The notes: generated by a model from the sequence alone, not told the origin. A stretch of DNA of 64,000 nt from Flavobacterium hiemivividum (GCF_004349145.1 NZ_SMFO01000013.1:1-64000), one strand, 5' to 3'; positions 8,040 to 18,467 are shown, counted from the first letter of the stretch. A program made the numbers and translations.

Positions 8040-9737
8040 TTATGGGTTTTGCGTCAAAGTTCCAGGATAAGCATTAATTTCAGATTGGGGGATGTATTGC
8101 ACCACTCTCAAACTGGTTGCTGGAAATTCTACTAAAGGCATATGTGGTCCTGGATAAGGGCGAGTCATCGTTTGTCCATTTCTATAAACATCATAACCTC
8201 TATGGGCTTCAAAAGCTAATTCTAATTGACGCTCTTCATCAATTAATTTAGACGCATTTGTCGCTGTAAGTGAAGTGTACCCTCCTCCTACAATTGCTCT
8301 TTCTCTAATTATGTTAACATTAATACGTGCATTTTGATAATCGCCTTTTTTCGCATATGCTTCAGCCAAGTTCAGGTACATCTCGCCTAATCTTGAAATA
8401 ATTGGAGAATGCAAATGCGAATCGTTGTTTTGTAAAGAAGCCTTAGTAATATAGTACATAGGATAACCTTGATTCAAGAGCATCATGAAATCTTTCTCTC
8501 CAACGTATGTTTTACCTTGATAATTGATTGAATATTGGTTTTCACTTGCGTCAACTACAGTTAAATTATGTTTAACGTTAGCAATAGTTATAAAAAAGGA
8601 ACCATCAGTATTAGTCTCTAGCGGTTGTTGTAAATAATTATAACCAGTTTGTAAACCACTATTGTCTTTTAAATCGTAGATAAAACGGAATGCTTCCGTC
8701 TTTTTATTTGCTGCATCTACTACATACTGTGGATCAATAAATGCCCAACGTGCGTCATTCCTTTTACCTGCTTTACGCAATAAATCTAAATATTCACCAC
8801 TAGCGTACATTTCTCCCCAACCTTGTCCTTGAATGTTTGCGTACATACCACCAATTCCATAATAATGATCGTATCCAGAATATTCTGAAGCGACACGTTT
8901 TACAGCAAAAATTGTTTCCGTTTGTGCAGCATCATCAGGAGCATACGTATTGTATTTCATGAACTCTGATCTTCCCAACAAATTGTATCTTCCGCTATTG
9001 ATTACTTTATTAGAATACTCAATAGACAGATCAGCGTATTGTTGATTTGGATTTTCATAAGTACCGCTCATGTATAAATACACTCTAGAAAGCATTGCTT
9101 GAGCAGCTTCTTTAGTAGCATAAGCAGCATTTCTGTTTTCATTCATTAAGGCCTCTCCTTTTTTCAAATCACTGATTGCTTGTTCATAGGTCTCTTTTAC
9201 AGTAGCGCGATCCGGAAGTTGTAAATTATCAATACTGCTTGGCATCCCATTTACAATAGGCACACCCAAATTAGTTTGGGGAGAATCATAATAAGGTCTT
9301 CCATAAGCACGACTTAAATAAAAATAAATCATTCCTCTTAAGTAGTACGCTTCGCCTAATTTTTGATCAATTTGAGTGTTTTCTCCTTCAGGAATAATTT
9401 TTATTAAGTCACTTGATTGTGAAATAATTTTGTAACTATTATTCCAGAAAACGGATAACCTATCATTATTTGGAATGTGTTGGTAGGAAATAAAAGAATA
9501 AAAAGCATCTGTAGATGTACTTCTAATCATCATATTATCCCCTGGATATTCTCCAACACGGTGCATAACATCAGACCAACCTTTAAGTTGTGCATAACAA
9601 CCATTTAAAAGCACATCAATTGAAGCTTCTTTATCGGCTAGGATTTTATCTTCAGTATAGGAATTAAAGGGTTCCCGATCTAATTCACAAGAAGATAGAA
9701 ATGAAACGGATAAAATTAGTATAAATATTTTTTTCAT
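8040..9737 (-). CDS. susD: SusD/RagB-family surface glycan-binding lipoprotein (PUL A)
   Basis: 565 residues. The lipobox SFLSSC places the lipidated Cys near residue 17, followed by LDREPFNSYTEDKI. The TPR-rich SusD fold is shown by GEAYYLRGMIYFYLSRAYG (~128-146), EAAQAMLSRVYLYM and the late LGEMYLNLAEAYAKKGDY and ERQLELAFEAHRGYDVYR motifs. SusD proteins lie on the outer surface and form a lid over the SusC barrel that delivers oligosaccharides. The gene starts 9 bases after susC, so the two are co-translated. It differs strongly from the SusD of PUL B, suggesting another ligand. Confidence 0.93.
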   Translation of the reverse strand: MKKIFILILSVSFLSSCELDREPFNSYTEDKILADKEASIDVLLNGCYAQLKGWSDVMHRVGEYPGDNMMIRSTSTDAFYSFISYQHIPNNDRLSVFWNNSYKIISQSSDLIKIIPEGENTQIDQKLGEAYYLRGMIYFYLSRAYGRPYYDSPQTNLGVPIVNGMPSSIDNLQLPDRATVKETYEQAISDLKKGEALMNENRNAAYATKEAAQAMLSRVYLYMSGTYENPNQQYADLSIEYSNKVINSGRYNLLGRSEFMKYNTYAPDDAAQTETIFAVKRVASEYSGYDHYYGIGGMYANIQGQGWGEMYASGEYLDLLRKAGKRNDARWAFIDPQYVVDAANKKTEAFRFIYDLKDNSGLQTGYNYLQQPLETNTDGSFFITIANVKHNLTVVDASENQYSINYQGKTYVGEKDFMMLLNQGYPMYYITKASLQNNDSHLHSPIISRLGEMYLNLAEAYAKKGDYQNARINVNIIRERAIVGGGYTSLTATNASKLIDEERQLELAFEAHRGYDVYRNGQTMTRPYPGPHMPLVEFPATSLRVVQYIPQSEINAYPGTLTQNP

Positions 9738-9746
9738 GATTTTAGT

Positions 9747-12700
9747 TTAAAGTGTAACATTAAGACCCAACACAATTCTACGTGTTTGTGGATATACTGA
9801 AGTAGCAACTCCTGTAACTTGCCCATTTGCTGGCGGAATTTCAGGGTCAACTCCAGAGAAGTCTGTAATTGTAAATAAGTTTTCTCCAGACACAAACACT
9901 CTGATATTAGTAGAGCTTAATGCTTTAATAGTTGGCACGTTATATCCTACAGTAAGATTTCTCATCTTTAAGTAAGAACCATCTTCTAAGAAACGGGAAG
10001 ATGCTTTATTCGACCCAGTTAAATTACCATAAGTAGCCTGAGGATGTGTAGCTATATCTCCTGGTTTTTCCCAACGGCTCCAGCCTTTATGTAAGTTCAT
10101 TTGGTTACGATCTGTATAAGCTCCATCAGAATCGAATTCTGCTCTTGCATAATTATAAATTTCACCACCAACAGAGTAACTAAAAACAGCTGCTAAGTCA
10201 AAGTTTCTATAAGTTACACTAGTTGAAAAACCTCCAAAGAAATCAGGGGTATAAGCTCCTTTTACAATTTGATCTTTGGCCGCTTCACTATAGCTAAATG
10301 TTTTTACGCGTTCTCCAGCCGTATTCGTTTCAAACCATTGTGGCTTTCCTGTCTCAGGGTCAACTCCTGCCCATTCTGGCAAATACCAACTATCTACATC
10401 CAATCCTGGTTTCAATAATTTTGAAGCTGATCCAGCAATACCACTACCGTCTCCAACGATTATTTGGGTTCTATCACCATATAAACTTGTAACTTTATTT
10501 TTATTAAAACCGATATTAGCATCTACTGACCATTTCCAGTCATCATTATTAACAATTTCTACATTAAGGGCAGCTTCAAAACCTTTGTTTCTTACGGCTC
10601 CAACATTTTTCCAAATACTTGTTACTCCAATTACACCTGGCAAAGGCACTTGATATAATAAATCGGAAGTATTTTTGTCGTAGTAATCTAAAGTCAAATT
10701 AAAACGTTTCAAAAACGAAACGTCTAATCCAATTCCTGTAGTAAATGTTTTTTCCCAACTTAAATCTGGATTAGATATTTGAGAAATAAGCGCACCTGGA
10801 TTTTCATTGTATCCCGTTGTTAGTGAATATAATGCTTGGTGCGGATATAAACTATTAGGACGGTTTCCTACAGATCCATAACTAGCTCTTAGTTTAAGAT
10901 TTGTAATATAGTCTGCCTTAAAGAAAGACTCATTGTGAATGTTCCATCCCCCACTTATAGAGTAGAAATTTCCATACTGTGCGTTAGGACCAAAATTAGA
11001 AGCACCATCGCGTCTAATAGAGAATTGTCCTAGATAACGGTTGTCATAAGAATAATTCGTATTTGTTAACAAAGATTGAACTGCCCATTGCGATCTGTTT
11101 CCACTTACTTTTTCAGGAATAGAAGCTACATCTCCAACTACAAATCCAGGAGCTACCCCAGTTGCAATTCCGCTTGTCCATTTTGAGTTGTATTCGTTCC
11201 ACTCATAACCTGCAATTGAATTAACAGCATGTTTTCCAAAAGATTTGTTGAATTTAAAAAGTTGATTTGTATAGGCTCTGTTATAAGATGAGGCATCTTG
11301 TTGAATTCTTCCTTGTACAGCTAAACCACTTGAAGAACGAGGATCTGAATAATACATCGATTCTCCATTAGAAAAAATATAATTATTTGTCGAAGTAAAC
11401 GTTAACCAATCTGTAAATTTCACATCAAAATCGAAGTTACTTCTTACGTCATATGTTTGTGATTCTCCGTAATTCCATTGTAAGTCATACAAATAATTAG
11501 ACCCTGTAGTATTTACCCACGTAGGATTTGGAGAGTTTCCAACCAAACTACCGTCAGCTAAATAAGGACTATCCCAAGGCATATTACCATACATAGCTCC
11601 AACAGAGTGTTGTTTATTTAAGACATCTTTTCTAGTAGCATTAACCTGAGGTCGTACTGTTAACCAATCATTTACTTTATAACTTAACTTCAAAAGTAAG
11701 TTGTAACGATTAAAATCATACCCTTTCACCGCTCCAGTTTCATCATAAGCTCCTACAGATACATAAGTCTTAATGTTTTCGCTACCACCACTTATAGATA
11801 CGTTATGATCTCTAACTAATCCAGTTCTTGTAGCATTATCCCACCAATCGAAGTTTTGATCTCTTAAAGCAGGAGTCCACCAACTATTACCTGAAAATTG
11901 GCTTTTATTCGAAAATGCATCATATAAATCATATAATTCAGCACTATTCATTATTTTGAAGTTTCCAGTGTTTAGCGTAGTTGCCGCCATCTTAGAAGAG
12001 ATACTTATAACTGATTTCCCAGACTTACCACTTTTCGTAGTTACAACGATAACTCCGTTAGCACCTTGCGAACCATAGACTGCAGTAGAAGCAGCATCTT
12101 TAAGAACAGTCATCGTTTCAATGTCCGAAGGATTGACATTACTTGAGCCTGATCCTACAATCACACCATCAACAACCCATAACGGATCTGTACTTCCGTT
12201 CACAGTACTTTTTCCACGAATAATAATTTTAGCAGTTCCACCCGGCTGACCAGAACCTGTATTAACAGAAACTCCAGTTGCTTTACCTGCTAATAAGTTT
12301 TCGACAGATGAAGTGGTGGCATCTACTAATTTTTTATTATCAAGAGTTTGTAAAGAACCAGTAAGACTTTCTTTCTTTACACTGCTATAACCCATAACAA
12401 CCACTTCTTGTAGTTTTTGACCGCCTTCAAGTAAAACAATACGAAGCGGAGTATTAGTAACCGTAACTTCTTGGTCTTCCATACCAACAAAAGAAACTAC
12501 AAGTGTTGTAACATTATTTGGAATATTTAAAGTAAAAGTACCATCAATATCCGTTTGTGTAGAAGCCGTACTTCCTTTTGCTATAATATTCGCACCTGGT
12601 AAAGTTTCCCCATTACTATCATATACAGTACCGGTTACTCTTTTTTGTACTTGTTGAAAACTAGTATTAGCATCTCGCTCTTCTGCTACTTTAACAATGA

Positions 12701-12869
12701 AAAGACTCTTATTCTCCTTTAAAGCTATTTTAGAAATCTTGTTTTCGGCAGCTGAAACCGAAATAGGAAGCGCTAATGTTAGCAAAGATAGACTCGTTAG
12801 TTTTATGGTTTTTTGCGTAATCGCAGCTACCCATAAATTGGCCTGTTTGCGTTTTTTTAATAAATTCAT
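9747..12869 (-). CDS. susC: SusC/RagA-family TonB-linked outer-membrane transporter (PUL A)
   Basis: 1040 residues. A signal peptide ends near ISVSAAE (residue ~41). A carboxypeptidase-like beta-sandwich follows (RVTGTVYDSNGETLPGAN, residues ~77-94), then the SusC signature LQEVVVMGYSSVKKESLTGS and the plug (NLLAGKATGVSV, GSTDPLWVVDGVIV, VLKDAASTAVYGSQGANGV), then a ~700-residue barrel ending in VLGLNVTL with the usual aromatic/hydrophobic C-terminus. It imports oligosaccharides with SusD, energised by TonB. The message has a ~240-base leader from the promoter at 13116-13147 and is predicted to be under the operator pair at 13163-13201. Confidence 0.95.
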   Translation of the reverse strand: MNLLKKRKQANLWVAAITQKTIKLTSLSLLTLALPISVSAAENKISKIALKENKSLFIVKVAEERDANTSFQQVQKRVTGTVYDSNGETLPGANIIAKGSTASTQTDIDGTFTLNIPNNVTTLVVSFVGMEDQEVTVTNTPLRIVLLEGGQKLQEVVVMGYSSVKKESLTGSLQTLDNKKLVDATTSSVENLLAGKATGVSVNTGSGQPGGTAKIIIRGKSTVNGSTDPLWVVDGVIVGSGSSNVNPSDIETMTVLKDAASTAVYGSQGANGVIVVTTKSGKSGKSVISISSKMAATTLNTGNFKIMNSAELYDLYDAFSNKSQFSGNSWWTPALRDQNFDWWDNATRTGLVRDHNVSISGGSENIKTYVSVGAYDETGAVKGYDFNRYNLLLKLSYKVNDWLTVRPQVNATRKDVLNKQHSVGAMYGNMPWDSPYLADGSLVGNSPNPTWVNTTGSNYLYDLQWNYGESQTYDVRSNFDFDVKFTDWLTFTSTNNYIFSNGESMYYSDPRSSSGLAVQGRIQQDASSYNRAYTNQLFKFNKSFGKHAVNSIAGYEWNEYNSKWTSGIATGVAPGFVVGDVASIPEKVSGNRSQWAVQSLLTNTNYSYDNRYLGQFSIRRDGASNFGPNAQYGNFYSISGGWNIHNESFFKADYITNLKLRASYGSVGNRPNSLYPHQALYSLTTGYNENPGALISQISNPDLSWEKTFTTGIGLDVSFLKRFNLTLDYYDKNTSDLLYQVPLPGVIGVTSIWKNVGAVRNKGFEAALNVEIVNNDDWKWSVDANIGFNKNKVTSLYGDRTQIIVGDGSGIAGSASKLLKPGLDVDSWYLPEWAGVDPETGKPQWFETNTAGERVKTFSYSEAAKDQIVKGAYTPDFFGGFSTSVTYRNFDLAAVFSYSVGGEIYNYARAEFDSDGAYTDRNQMNLHKGWSRWEKPGDIATHPQATYGNLTGSNKASSRFLEDGSYLKMRNLTVGYNVPTIKALSSTNIRVFVSGENLFTITDFSGVDPEIPPANGQVTGVATSVYPQTRRIVLGLNVTL

Positions 12870-13115
12870 ACTTGTGAATTAGTTTTGGTTAATATTGGAT
12901 TACTATTCTTCATTTAATTATTCTTTATATTGGTAAAATTTAAAAAACACATTCTTTCGAATAAACCAGGCTCAGTAAATCTACTCTAAACAATAAAATA
13001 CAACACATTTATATTCAGATAATTACAAAGTATCTAGAATTAAATTAGCTCTTAAAACCAGCAATAATTAAGAAAAATTCCGAGTCTTTTTCTTGTTAGC
13101 ATATTCTTAAGAATG

Positions 13116-13147
13116 ACGAAACTAAATATTAAATTTTAATAAACAAA
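13116..13147 (-). promoter_or_regulatory. Core promoter of PUL A susC (shared module)
   Basis: On the minus strand, TTTG (13147-13144) is followed by TTTATTAAAATTTAATATT and the -7 box TAGTTTCG (13124-13117). The same sequence, with few changes, stands before PUL B susC (27187-27219) and the amino-sugar operon (29852-29883). The start of transcription is expected near 13110. Confidence 0.65.
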
Positions 13148-13162
13148 GAAAATTCAATTAAA

Positions 13163-13201
13163 TTGTGTTCGAACACATAATATTTGTGTTTTCGAACACA
13201 A
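13163..13201. promoter_or_regulatory. Double palindromic operator upstream of PUL A susC
   Basis: Site 1 is the perfect palindrome TGTGTTCGAACACA (13164-13177). Site 2 is TGTGTTTTCGAACACA (13185-13200), with the same half-sites spread by two bases. The outer edges TTGTGTTCGAA and TTCGAACACAA form an 11-bp perfect inverted repeat across 39 bp. A central CG is typical of LacI-family operators. Site 1 is centred 46.5 bp upstream of the -7 box, as at the two sister promoters. Confidence 0.7.
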
Positions 13202-13495
13202 AATTTCCTGTTAAAATATTTTTAATCGTAAATTTTAGTGTTATTGATAATTAATAAAGAAAAAAAAGGTCTTATTCAATTTAGAAATTAAGTAAGTGAC
13301 AAAAATTTCCATGAATCGAAAGTGCATAAATATCAGATTTAAAAAAAAAAAAAACTTTTCACTTTTTTATATTCGTAGAGTCACTTATTTATTGAATAAT
13401 CGCGACTAATTAAAATCAAAAAAAAGCTAATAATAGTTCAATAATTTGACAAAAAAATCAGAAGTGACTAACCATAAACTAATCTCTTGTACTAC

Positions 13496-13523
13496 AAAAA
13501 ATGAGGGACTTGAAGTCCCTCAT
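13496..13523 (-). terminator. Terminator downstream of the TonB receptor gene
   Basis: A near-perfect palindrome ATGAGGGAC / GTCCCTCAT (13501-13509 and 13515-13523) with loop TTGAA. On the minus strand it is followed by TTTTTGTAG. It lies ~257 bases past the stop of the 13781-15979 gene and insulates it from PUL A. Confidence 0.65.
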
Positions 13524-13780
13524 AAAAAGTATCTGTATTTACGATAGAATGTACTTTGTCATCGCAATTACTGCCTGGTATAATTGATGGGGTTATAAAA
13601 ACTAAACCATGGATTGAAAGTCTGCAAAGTTGAATTGCAAATTTATGCCTTAGATTCGCAAATTATTCCAATTATAAATATTTTAAAATCCGCGAATTTG
13701 CGCTAATAAAATTTTTAGAAGCTAAAGCGAGACCCACTAAAAGTGCATAGTTTTTAAACTTTATTTGAGATCAATAAAGA

Positions 13781-15979
13781 TTAAAACTCATACTTAACTC
13801 CGAAGAATACATTCCTACCAGAGGCATTAATTCCCGAAGAAAAAGTACGGTATTGGGTATCTAAAATATTTTCGATACCATTGAAAAAAGTGAATTGCTC
13901 AGATAAAAATAAAGTTCCTTTCAGATTGTATGTTTCCCATGAAGGCGTCCCGTTTTCGGGTGCATATTTTAAATTATCCTCTCCGCTTGGAGAATACTCA
14001 CTCAATTTTTTCTTTCCACTGTATAACATATATAAATCCAAATTCATAAGCCTACTTTCATATTTAAAACCCGTTTTTCCATAATATGGGGCAATGTGAT
14101 CTAAAGGTTCCGTAAGGCCGTCATGCTGAATTCGACCATGCGTAAAATTAAAAGTACCGTACAAGAGTAATGATTTTGTTAAATAACTTTTAAAGGTCGA
14201 AGAAATACCTGTAATCTCTCCTTTTCCTTGATTTTGATTGGCATAAAGCACACTGTTCTGCCCTTCATAATTCATCGAATTCTGACCATTTAATGTAAAA
14301 GGTCCCGTGACAATCGCATCGTAAAGTCGGGTGTAATAAAATACGTTCTCTAACTGGAAATGCTTTCCTTGCCAAAGCGTAATACTCAAATCGGCTGTAA
14401 CCGACTTCTCTGGTTTTAAATCTTTGTTAGGTACAATTAAAGTTCCTGCCGAAGAATCAAAAATTTTAGACAAATCATCAATATTTGGCACACGAAAACC
14501 CGAAGCCAGATTGAATGCTATTTTACTGTTTTTACTTGCGTTATGAACAATACCAACAGCTCCACTATAAATGAAATTTTCCTGCGACACAGTGGTATAG
14601 GGCAAATTCATAAAGTTTGTCACAATCTCACTATTCAAAGAAGTGTAACCCGCTCTGGCACTCGCATTAAATGAAGCTGTTCTACTAAAATCATTACTAA
14701 AAGAAACAAAACCTTCTGCTCTAAAAGTATTGTTCTTTCCATCTGGATAACGAGAATCAGTGATGGATTCCTCATTTGTAATTATATTTTTCTTCACTCC
14801 TACCGAGTTCAAATCATCATAATAGACATCGGCGCCATAAATAAAATCAGCTTTTCCTATTTTAGTTTTAAAATCAGAATTGATTGCAAACACCGATACA
14901 TTTTCGGTTCTAGCGCTTTGATTTGGGTTACCAAAATTTCGATTAATTCTACTTTCTTCAATGTTTTGATAACTTGCAGTCAAGTTTAAATCGCTATTTA
15001 AGAACAATCGCTTTCGAGATAATTTATAGGCCGAAAGTAACCTTTTTTGTGGTCCGTAATACCACGTTGCATATTTTAGTTTTCCGCTGGAGTTTAAATC
15101 TGTTAGTCTATCATACCTTGGAACATCTGTACTGGTCGAATACTGTAAATTTAAACTGTGTGTGGTATTGTAATTTTGTTCATAGATGATTTTTTGTAAA
15201 AAATCATATTGTTTGTACCCTGAATATTTTTGCAAATAGCGATCTTCACTTGCAACAACTTCGTCAACTCCATTTGTAGTTTGTACATAAAACGGTCTTT
15301 CTCCAAAAAAATCATTGGAACCATTTCTACGTTTTCCCATTTTTAAATCTCCATATTCATTATAAGAAAACGATGTCAAAGAAGCCCATTTATCAGACGC
15401 AAAGTTCAAGTCTCCATGTCCTAAAACTCCCTGATTAGAAGTACTATAATTCGTTATAAAGTTTCCAGCAAATTTCTTGTCTTCAGTTTCATAAAGTAGT
15501 TTTGGGTTTCTAGTTTGAAAAAAAATAGCTCCACCTAGCGCATCACTTCCGTAAATGGTTGAAGACGGACCAAAAAGCACATCGATACTCTGCAGCATAT
15601 TTTTATCTACAGAAACACTATTTTGTAAATGTCCTGCTCTATAGATTAAATTATTCATTCTAATGCCATCAATCACTAATAATACCCTACTCGCTTCAAA
15701 CCCACGAATATTAGGACTGCCGCCGCCTTGTTGCGATTTTTGAACAGCTAAAGTTCCAGAGTTAGCCAGAACATCGGCACTAGTTTGAAAATTACCTGAT
15801 TCTATTTCTTTCTTTGAAATACTTTCAACTTGTTGGGTGATTTTTCTCTTAGATTTTGCAAAACGTTGCGAACTTACAACAACTGCATCTAACTTTATTG
15901 AGCTTGTGGTGTCTTTTTTAGTTTGCGAGAAACCTGCCAAAGAACATACTAGTGCCATAAAAAAGATCGTTATTCTCAT
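13781..15979 (-). CDS. TonB-dependent outer-membrane receptor (non-SusC, siderophore/haem-type)
   Basis: 732 residues. A signal peptide ends at FSQ (residue ~19). The TonB box region is IKLDAVVVSSQRF (residues ~28-40). The plug carries GGGSPNIRGFEASRVLLVIDG and FGPSSTIYGSDALGGAI, and a 22-strand barrel ends KYEF. There is no carboxypeptidase-like N-domain, so it is a classical receptor rather than a SusC. The barrel contains GFRVPNIDDL and PNKDLKPE, resembling the FRAP and NPDL motifs of haem receptors such as HmuR, but the match is loose. It follows the GH20 gene of PUL B after ~106 bases containing a hairpin. Its ligand (haem, cobalamin or an oligosaccharide) is open. Confidence 0.75.
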   Translation of the reverse strand: MRITIFFMALVCSLAGFSQTKKDTTSSIKLDAVVVSSQRFAKSKRKITQQVESISKKEIESGNFQTSADVLANSGTLAVQKSQQGGGSPNIRGFEASRVLLVIDGIRMNNLIYRAGHLQNSVSVDKNMLQSIDVLFGPSSTIYGSDALGGAIFFQTRNPKLLYETEDKKFAGNFITNYSTSNQGVLGHGDLNFASDKWASLTSFSYNEYGDLKMGKRRNGSNDFFGERPFYVQTTNGVDEVVASEDRYLQKYSGYKQYDFLQKIIYEQNYNTTHSLNLQYSTSTDVPRYDRLTDLNSSGKLKYATWYYGPQKRLLSAYKLSRKRLFLNSDLNLTASYQNIEESRINRNFGNPNQSARTENVSVFAINSDFKTKIGKADFIYGADVYYDDLNSVGVKKNIITNEESITDSRYPDGKNNTFRAEGFVSFSNDFSRTASFNASARAGYTSLNSEIVTNFMNLPYTTVSQENFIYSGAVGIVHNASKNSKIAFNLASGFRVPNIDDLSKIFDSSAGTLIVPNKDLKPEKSVTADLSITLWQGKHFQLENVFYYTRLYDAIVTGPFTLNGQNSMNYEGQNSVLYANQNQGKGEITGISSTFKSYLTKSLLLYGTFNFTHGRIQHDGLTEPLDHIAPYYGKTGFKYESRLMNLDLYMLYSGKKKLSEYSPSGEDNLKYAPENGTPSWETYNLKGTLFLSEQFTFFNGIENILDTQYRTFSSGINASGRNVFFGVKYEF

Positions 15980-16011
15980 GTTTTAATTAATTATTAATGC
16001 TTTTATAATAA

Positions 16012-16044
16012 GAAGCACAGCCCTATGTATCTTGACTATGCTTC
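16012..16044 (-). terminator. Possible terminator between GH20 and the TonB receptor
   Basis: The stem GAAGCACAG (16012-16020) / CTATGCTTC (16036-16044) has one mismatch and a 15-base loop, 42 bases past the GH20 stop. On the minus strand it is followed by TTATTATAAAA, only a moderate U tract. Confidence 0.4.
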
Positions 16045-16085
16045 CTTTTAAAATATTATACTCTGCGAATCTACAGCAATAGAAA

Positions 16086-18467
16086 TTACTCTTCTTCTTT
16101 GATTGCCTGAATTTGTGCGGTCGATAAAATGGTGTTGAATACTTTTAAATCTTTAATTTTTCCCACAAAAGAATTACTTTCATTTCCTATTGTATTTAAA
16201 GGAAAAAACAAGGTTTTCATAACCCAAATCGAGTCTTTTTCGCTTCCCGTAGAAACTTTTTCTCTGGTTAGTTTTTTTGCTAATATCCCGTCAAGATACA
16301 ATGTCGTTGAGTTATTGTCTCCTGTAACGGCAATGCTGCTCCACTTATCTTCTGGAATAGAAATGCCAAAATCATAGTCATTGCCTTCATGTGAAAATCC
16401 AAGATTTCCTGTTTTACCTTGCTTTAACTTTACCGTCGCATGATTCGATTGAAAAATAACAGCGTTTTCCTTGTTGTTCTTCGAAGGATTAATTTTAAAA
16501 GCTACCGTGTAATTATACCCTATTTCATTATACGGAAGTTTCACATGACTGCTGTGTTTCTTTAGATTCAATACTTTAATTTTCCCGTCAGAAACGTACT
16601 TGGTGTGCCTGCCTTTCTTTATCTTGTCTTTACCATTTAAAGGAAAGTTTAACACCAAAGAGTCCTTAGACTTAATCAACCCTCTCAAATTCAGGCCTGG
16701 ACCTTCGTTTATATTTTTTGCTTTTTTAGAAAATTCATTAAACGCTACTACTTTATTGGTTCCGCTCCACATTTTTTCGCTCAAAACTTGAATTGCCGGA
16801 AATACTCTGTCTGTAACATCCTGAGCCGTGATTCCGTTTTTAGCTACATCATTCCATACGGCAAACATGCCTCCTCGTATAAAAGGGTCCCCCATGTGAA
16901 AAACGGTGTTCCCAATAGTAACAGGCTCCCAATTATTATATAAATGCTTTACATTCAAATAATCGTAATAATATCCCGCTGCAGGAACAATATACAACAA
17001 ACCGTCTGGTGTGCTAATTAACGGGTAGCCCAATTCCTTCATTTTTAAAGGATCTGCATAGCCATTGTACCAAGCATTCATAGTCACCCCTTTGGAAGTC
17101 ACAGGTGTAATTCCCTGTGCATGAGTCAAAGCACCCCAAACTCGAACTTCCTTACCAAAACTTTGAACATGTTTTATGAAATGATCAGTAAACTTTCTAA
17201 AAGATTCCGATTCCTTTTTGTCATATTCATCCGTTCCAATATGTACTTCTTTGAAACGAAAAACAGGTGAATCACCTTCTAAATATTCTTTAAATACGTT
17301 TTCAACAATTGTATACGTTTCTGGATTATTGATATCTAAATGATCTTTACCATATTCCTTACTCGCAATCTGCGGAAAAGCTTTGCTAAAAGCCAAAGAA
17401 TGAGCAGGAACATCAATTTCAGGAATAATATTTACACCATAGCTCTCGGCTAATATCTGCAAATCAATAAATTCTTTCTTGGTATAAAACTCCCCTTTAG
17501 TAGGAAGCTCTGGATAACGTTCGTTTTCTAATCTGAATCCGCTATAAGTGCTTTCCCAATCATTATTGTAGTGCTTTACAAAAGCATTGTCATTAAGATG
17601 CAACTGGAAATCTCCCATTTTATAATAGGCCATCAACTTTACATAGTCACGGAGAAAATCGATTGTGAAATATTTGCGCCCTACATCGAGCATAAACCCA
17701 CGAACTTCATACTTGGGATAATCTCTCGAAATACCCTTTGGCAACGAACTCAGCTTAGCATCTTGCTCCAGCATCTGTAAAATAGTGCGTGTTCCCCAAA
17801 AAACACCTTTATATTGAGCGGCGTTTATGGAAATATAATTCGCTATAGAGAGCGAATAGCCTTCTACTCCTAATTCCTCCTTATTACCGTTTAAAGAAAT
17901 GAAAATATCCCCCGTTTTTGGGACTCCCACAACAACAGTTGGTTTTAGTGCTCCAAGTTCAATTAAATCATTTTGAAAAACTGTAGCAGCCTGCATTAAT
18001 GTACTAGCATCTTTAGTATCTACCACAATTCTGGATTTGGTTGTTAATACAAAATTACCTTCCGCACCCACCCATTCCCTGAGAGAAGGAATTATAAAAG
18101 GTTTTGCATTTATTCCATTATCTTTATGACTTCCTTCCACAGTTAGAGCAATAGGAATCTCTATACTGGACTTATCACTTAGTTTAGTTGCTTTAAACAA
18201 AAGATTAACCTGAAGTTTATTTAGTGGCGTAAAAACAGTCCCATTTTTTGTAATTACCGAAAGATTATCTGAGCCAATTAACTGTAAAGTGAAGTCATTA
18301 GGAACGATGGGCATTTTATATTTTGAAATCCCTTTAACAATAGTTGTTTCCACAATCATTTTATCCCTTAGGAAAATCGAATCAAGTTTAGTCATTCTCG
18401 TTTGAGCTGATCCGTGGATGGCTACAAACGAAAACAAAATTGCTAAAGCATGCTGTTTGTATGTCAT
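16086..18467 (-). CDS. GH20 beta-N-acetylhexosaminidase with C-terminal LamG domain (PUL B)
   Basis: 793 residues. A signal peptide ends near GSAQT (~22). Then come an accessory domain, a GH20b-type domain and the GH20 TIM barrel, with VGRKYFTIDFLRDYVKLMAY, MGDFQLHLNDN, NIIPEIDVPAH and the catalytic pair in VHIGTDEY (Asp-Glu at ~412-413). GH20 enzymes use substrate-assisted catalysis to release beta-linked GlcNAc or GalNAc. The HIGTDEY form (rather than HLGGDEV) sets it apart from the second GH20 at 47939 and recalls lacto-N-biosidase-like branches. Residues ~640-793 form a LamG/ConA-like sandwich (YTVAFKINPS, TTLYLDGILAKKL), likely for binding glycans. It belongs to PUL B by position and strand. 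Confidence 0.85.
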   Translation of the reverse strand: MTYKQHALAILFSFVAIHGSAQTRMTKLDSIFLRDKMIVETTIVKGISKYKMPIVPNDFTLQLIGSDNLSVITKNGTVFTPLNKLQVNLLFKATKLSDKSSIEIPIALTVEGSHKDNGINAKPFIIPSLREWVGAEGNFVLTTKSRIVVDTKDASTLMQAATVFQNDLIELGALKPTVVVGVPKTGDIFISLNGNKEELGVEGYSLSIANYISINAAQYKGVFWGTRTILQMLEQDAKLSSLPKGISRDYPKYEVRGFMLDVGRKYFTIDFLRDYVKLMAYYKMGDFQLHLNDNAFVKHYNNDWESTYSGFRLENERYPELPTKGEFYTKKEFIDLQILAESYGVNIIPEIDVPAHSLAFSKAFPQIASKEYGKDHLDINNPETYTIVENVFKEYLEGDSPVFRFKEVHIGTDEYDKKESESFRKFTDHFIKHVQSFGKEVRVWGALTHAQGITPVTSKGVTMNAWYNGYADPLKMKELGYPLISTPDGLLYIVPAAGYYYDYLNVKHLYNNWEPVTIGNTVFHMGDPFIRGGMFAVWNDVAKNGITAQDVTDRVFPAIQVLSEKMWSGTNKVVAFNEFSKKAKNINEGPGLNLRGLIKSKDSLVLNFPLNGKDKIKKGRHTKYVSDGKIKVLNLKKHSSHVKLPYNEIGYNYTVAFKINPSKNNKENAVIFQSNHATVKLKQGKTGNLGFSHEGNDYDFGISIPEDKWSSIAVTGDNNSTTLYLDGILAKKLTREKVSTGSEKDSIWVMKTLFFPLNTIGNESNSFVGKIKDLKVFNTILSTAQIQAIKEEE

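Larger units (their letters stand above)
12870..13780. other. Regulatory intergenic region upstream of PUL A susC
   Basis: No gene is seen in 911 bases. The part nearest susC is its ~240-base untranslated leader. It is followed by the core promoter (13116-13147), the double operator (13163-13201) and the terminator of the upstream TonB receptor (13496-13523). Bases 13640-13700 contain ATTCGCAAATT and CCGCGAATTTGCG, an imperfect inverted pair of a kind scattered between flavobacterial genes. Confidence 0.6.
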
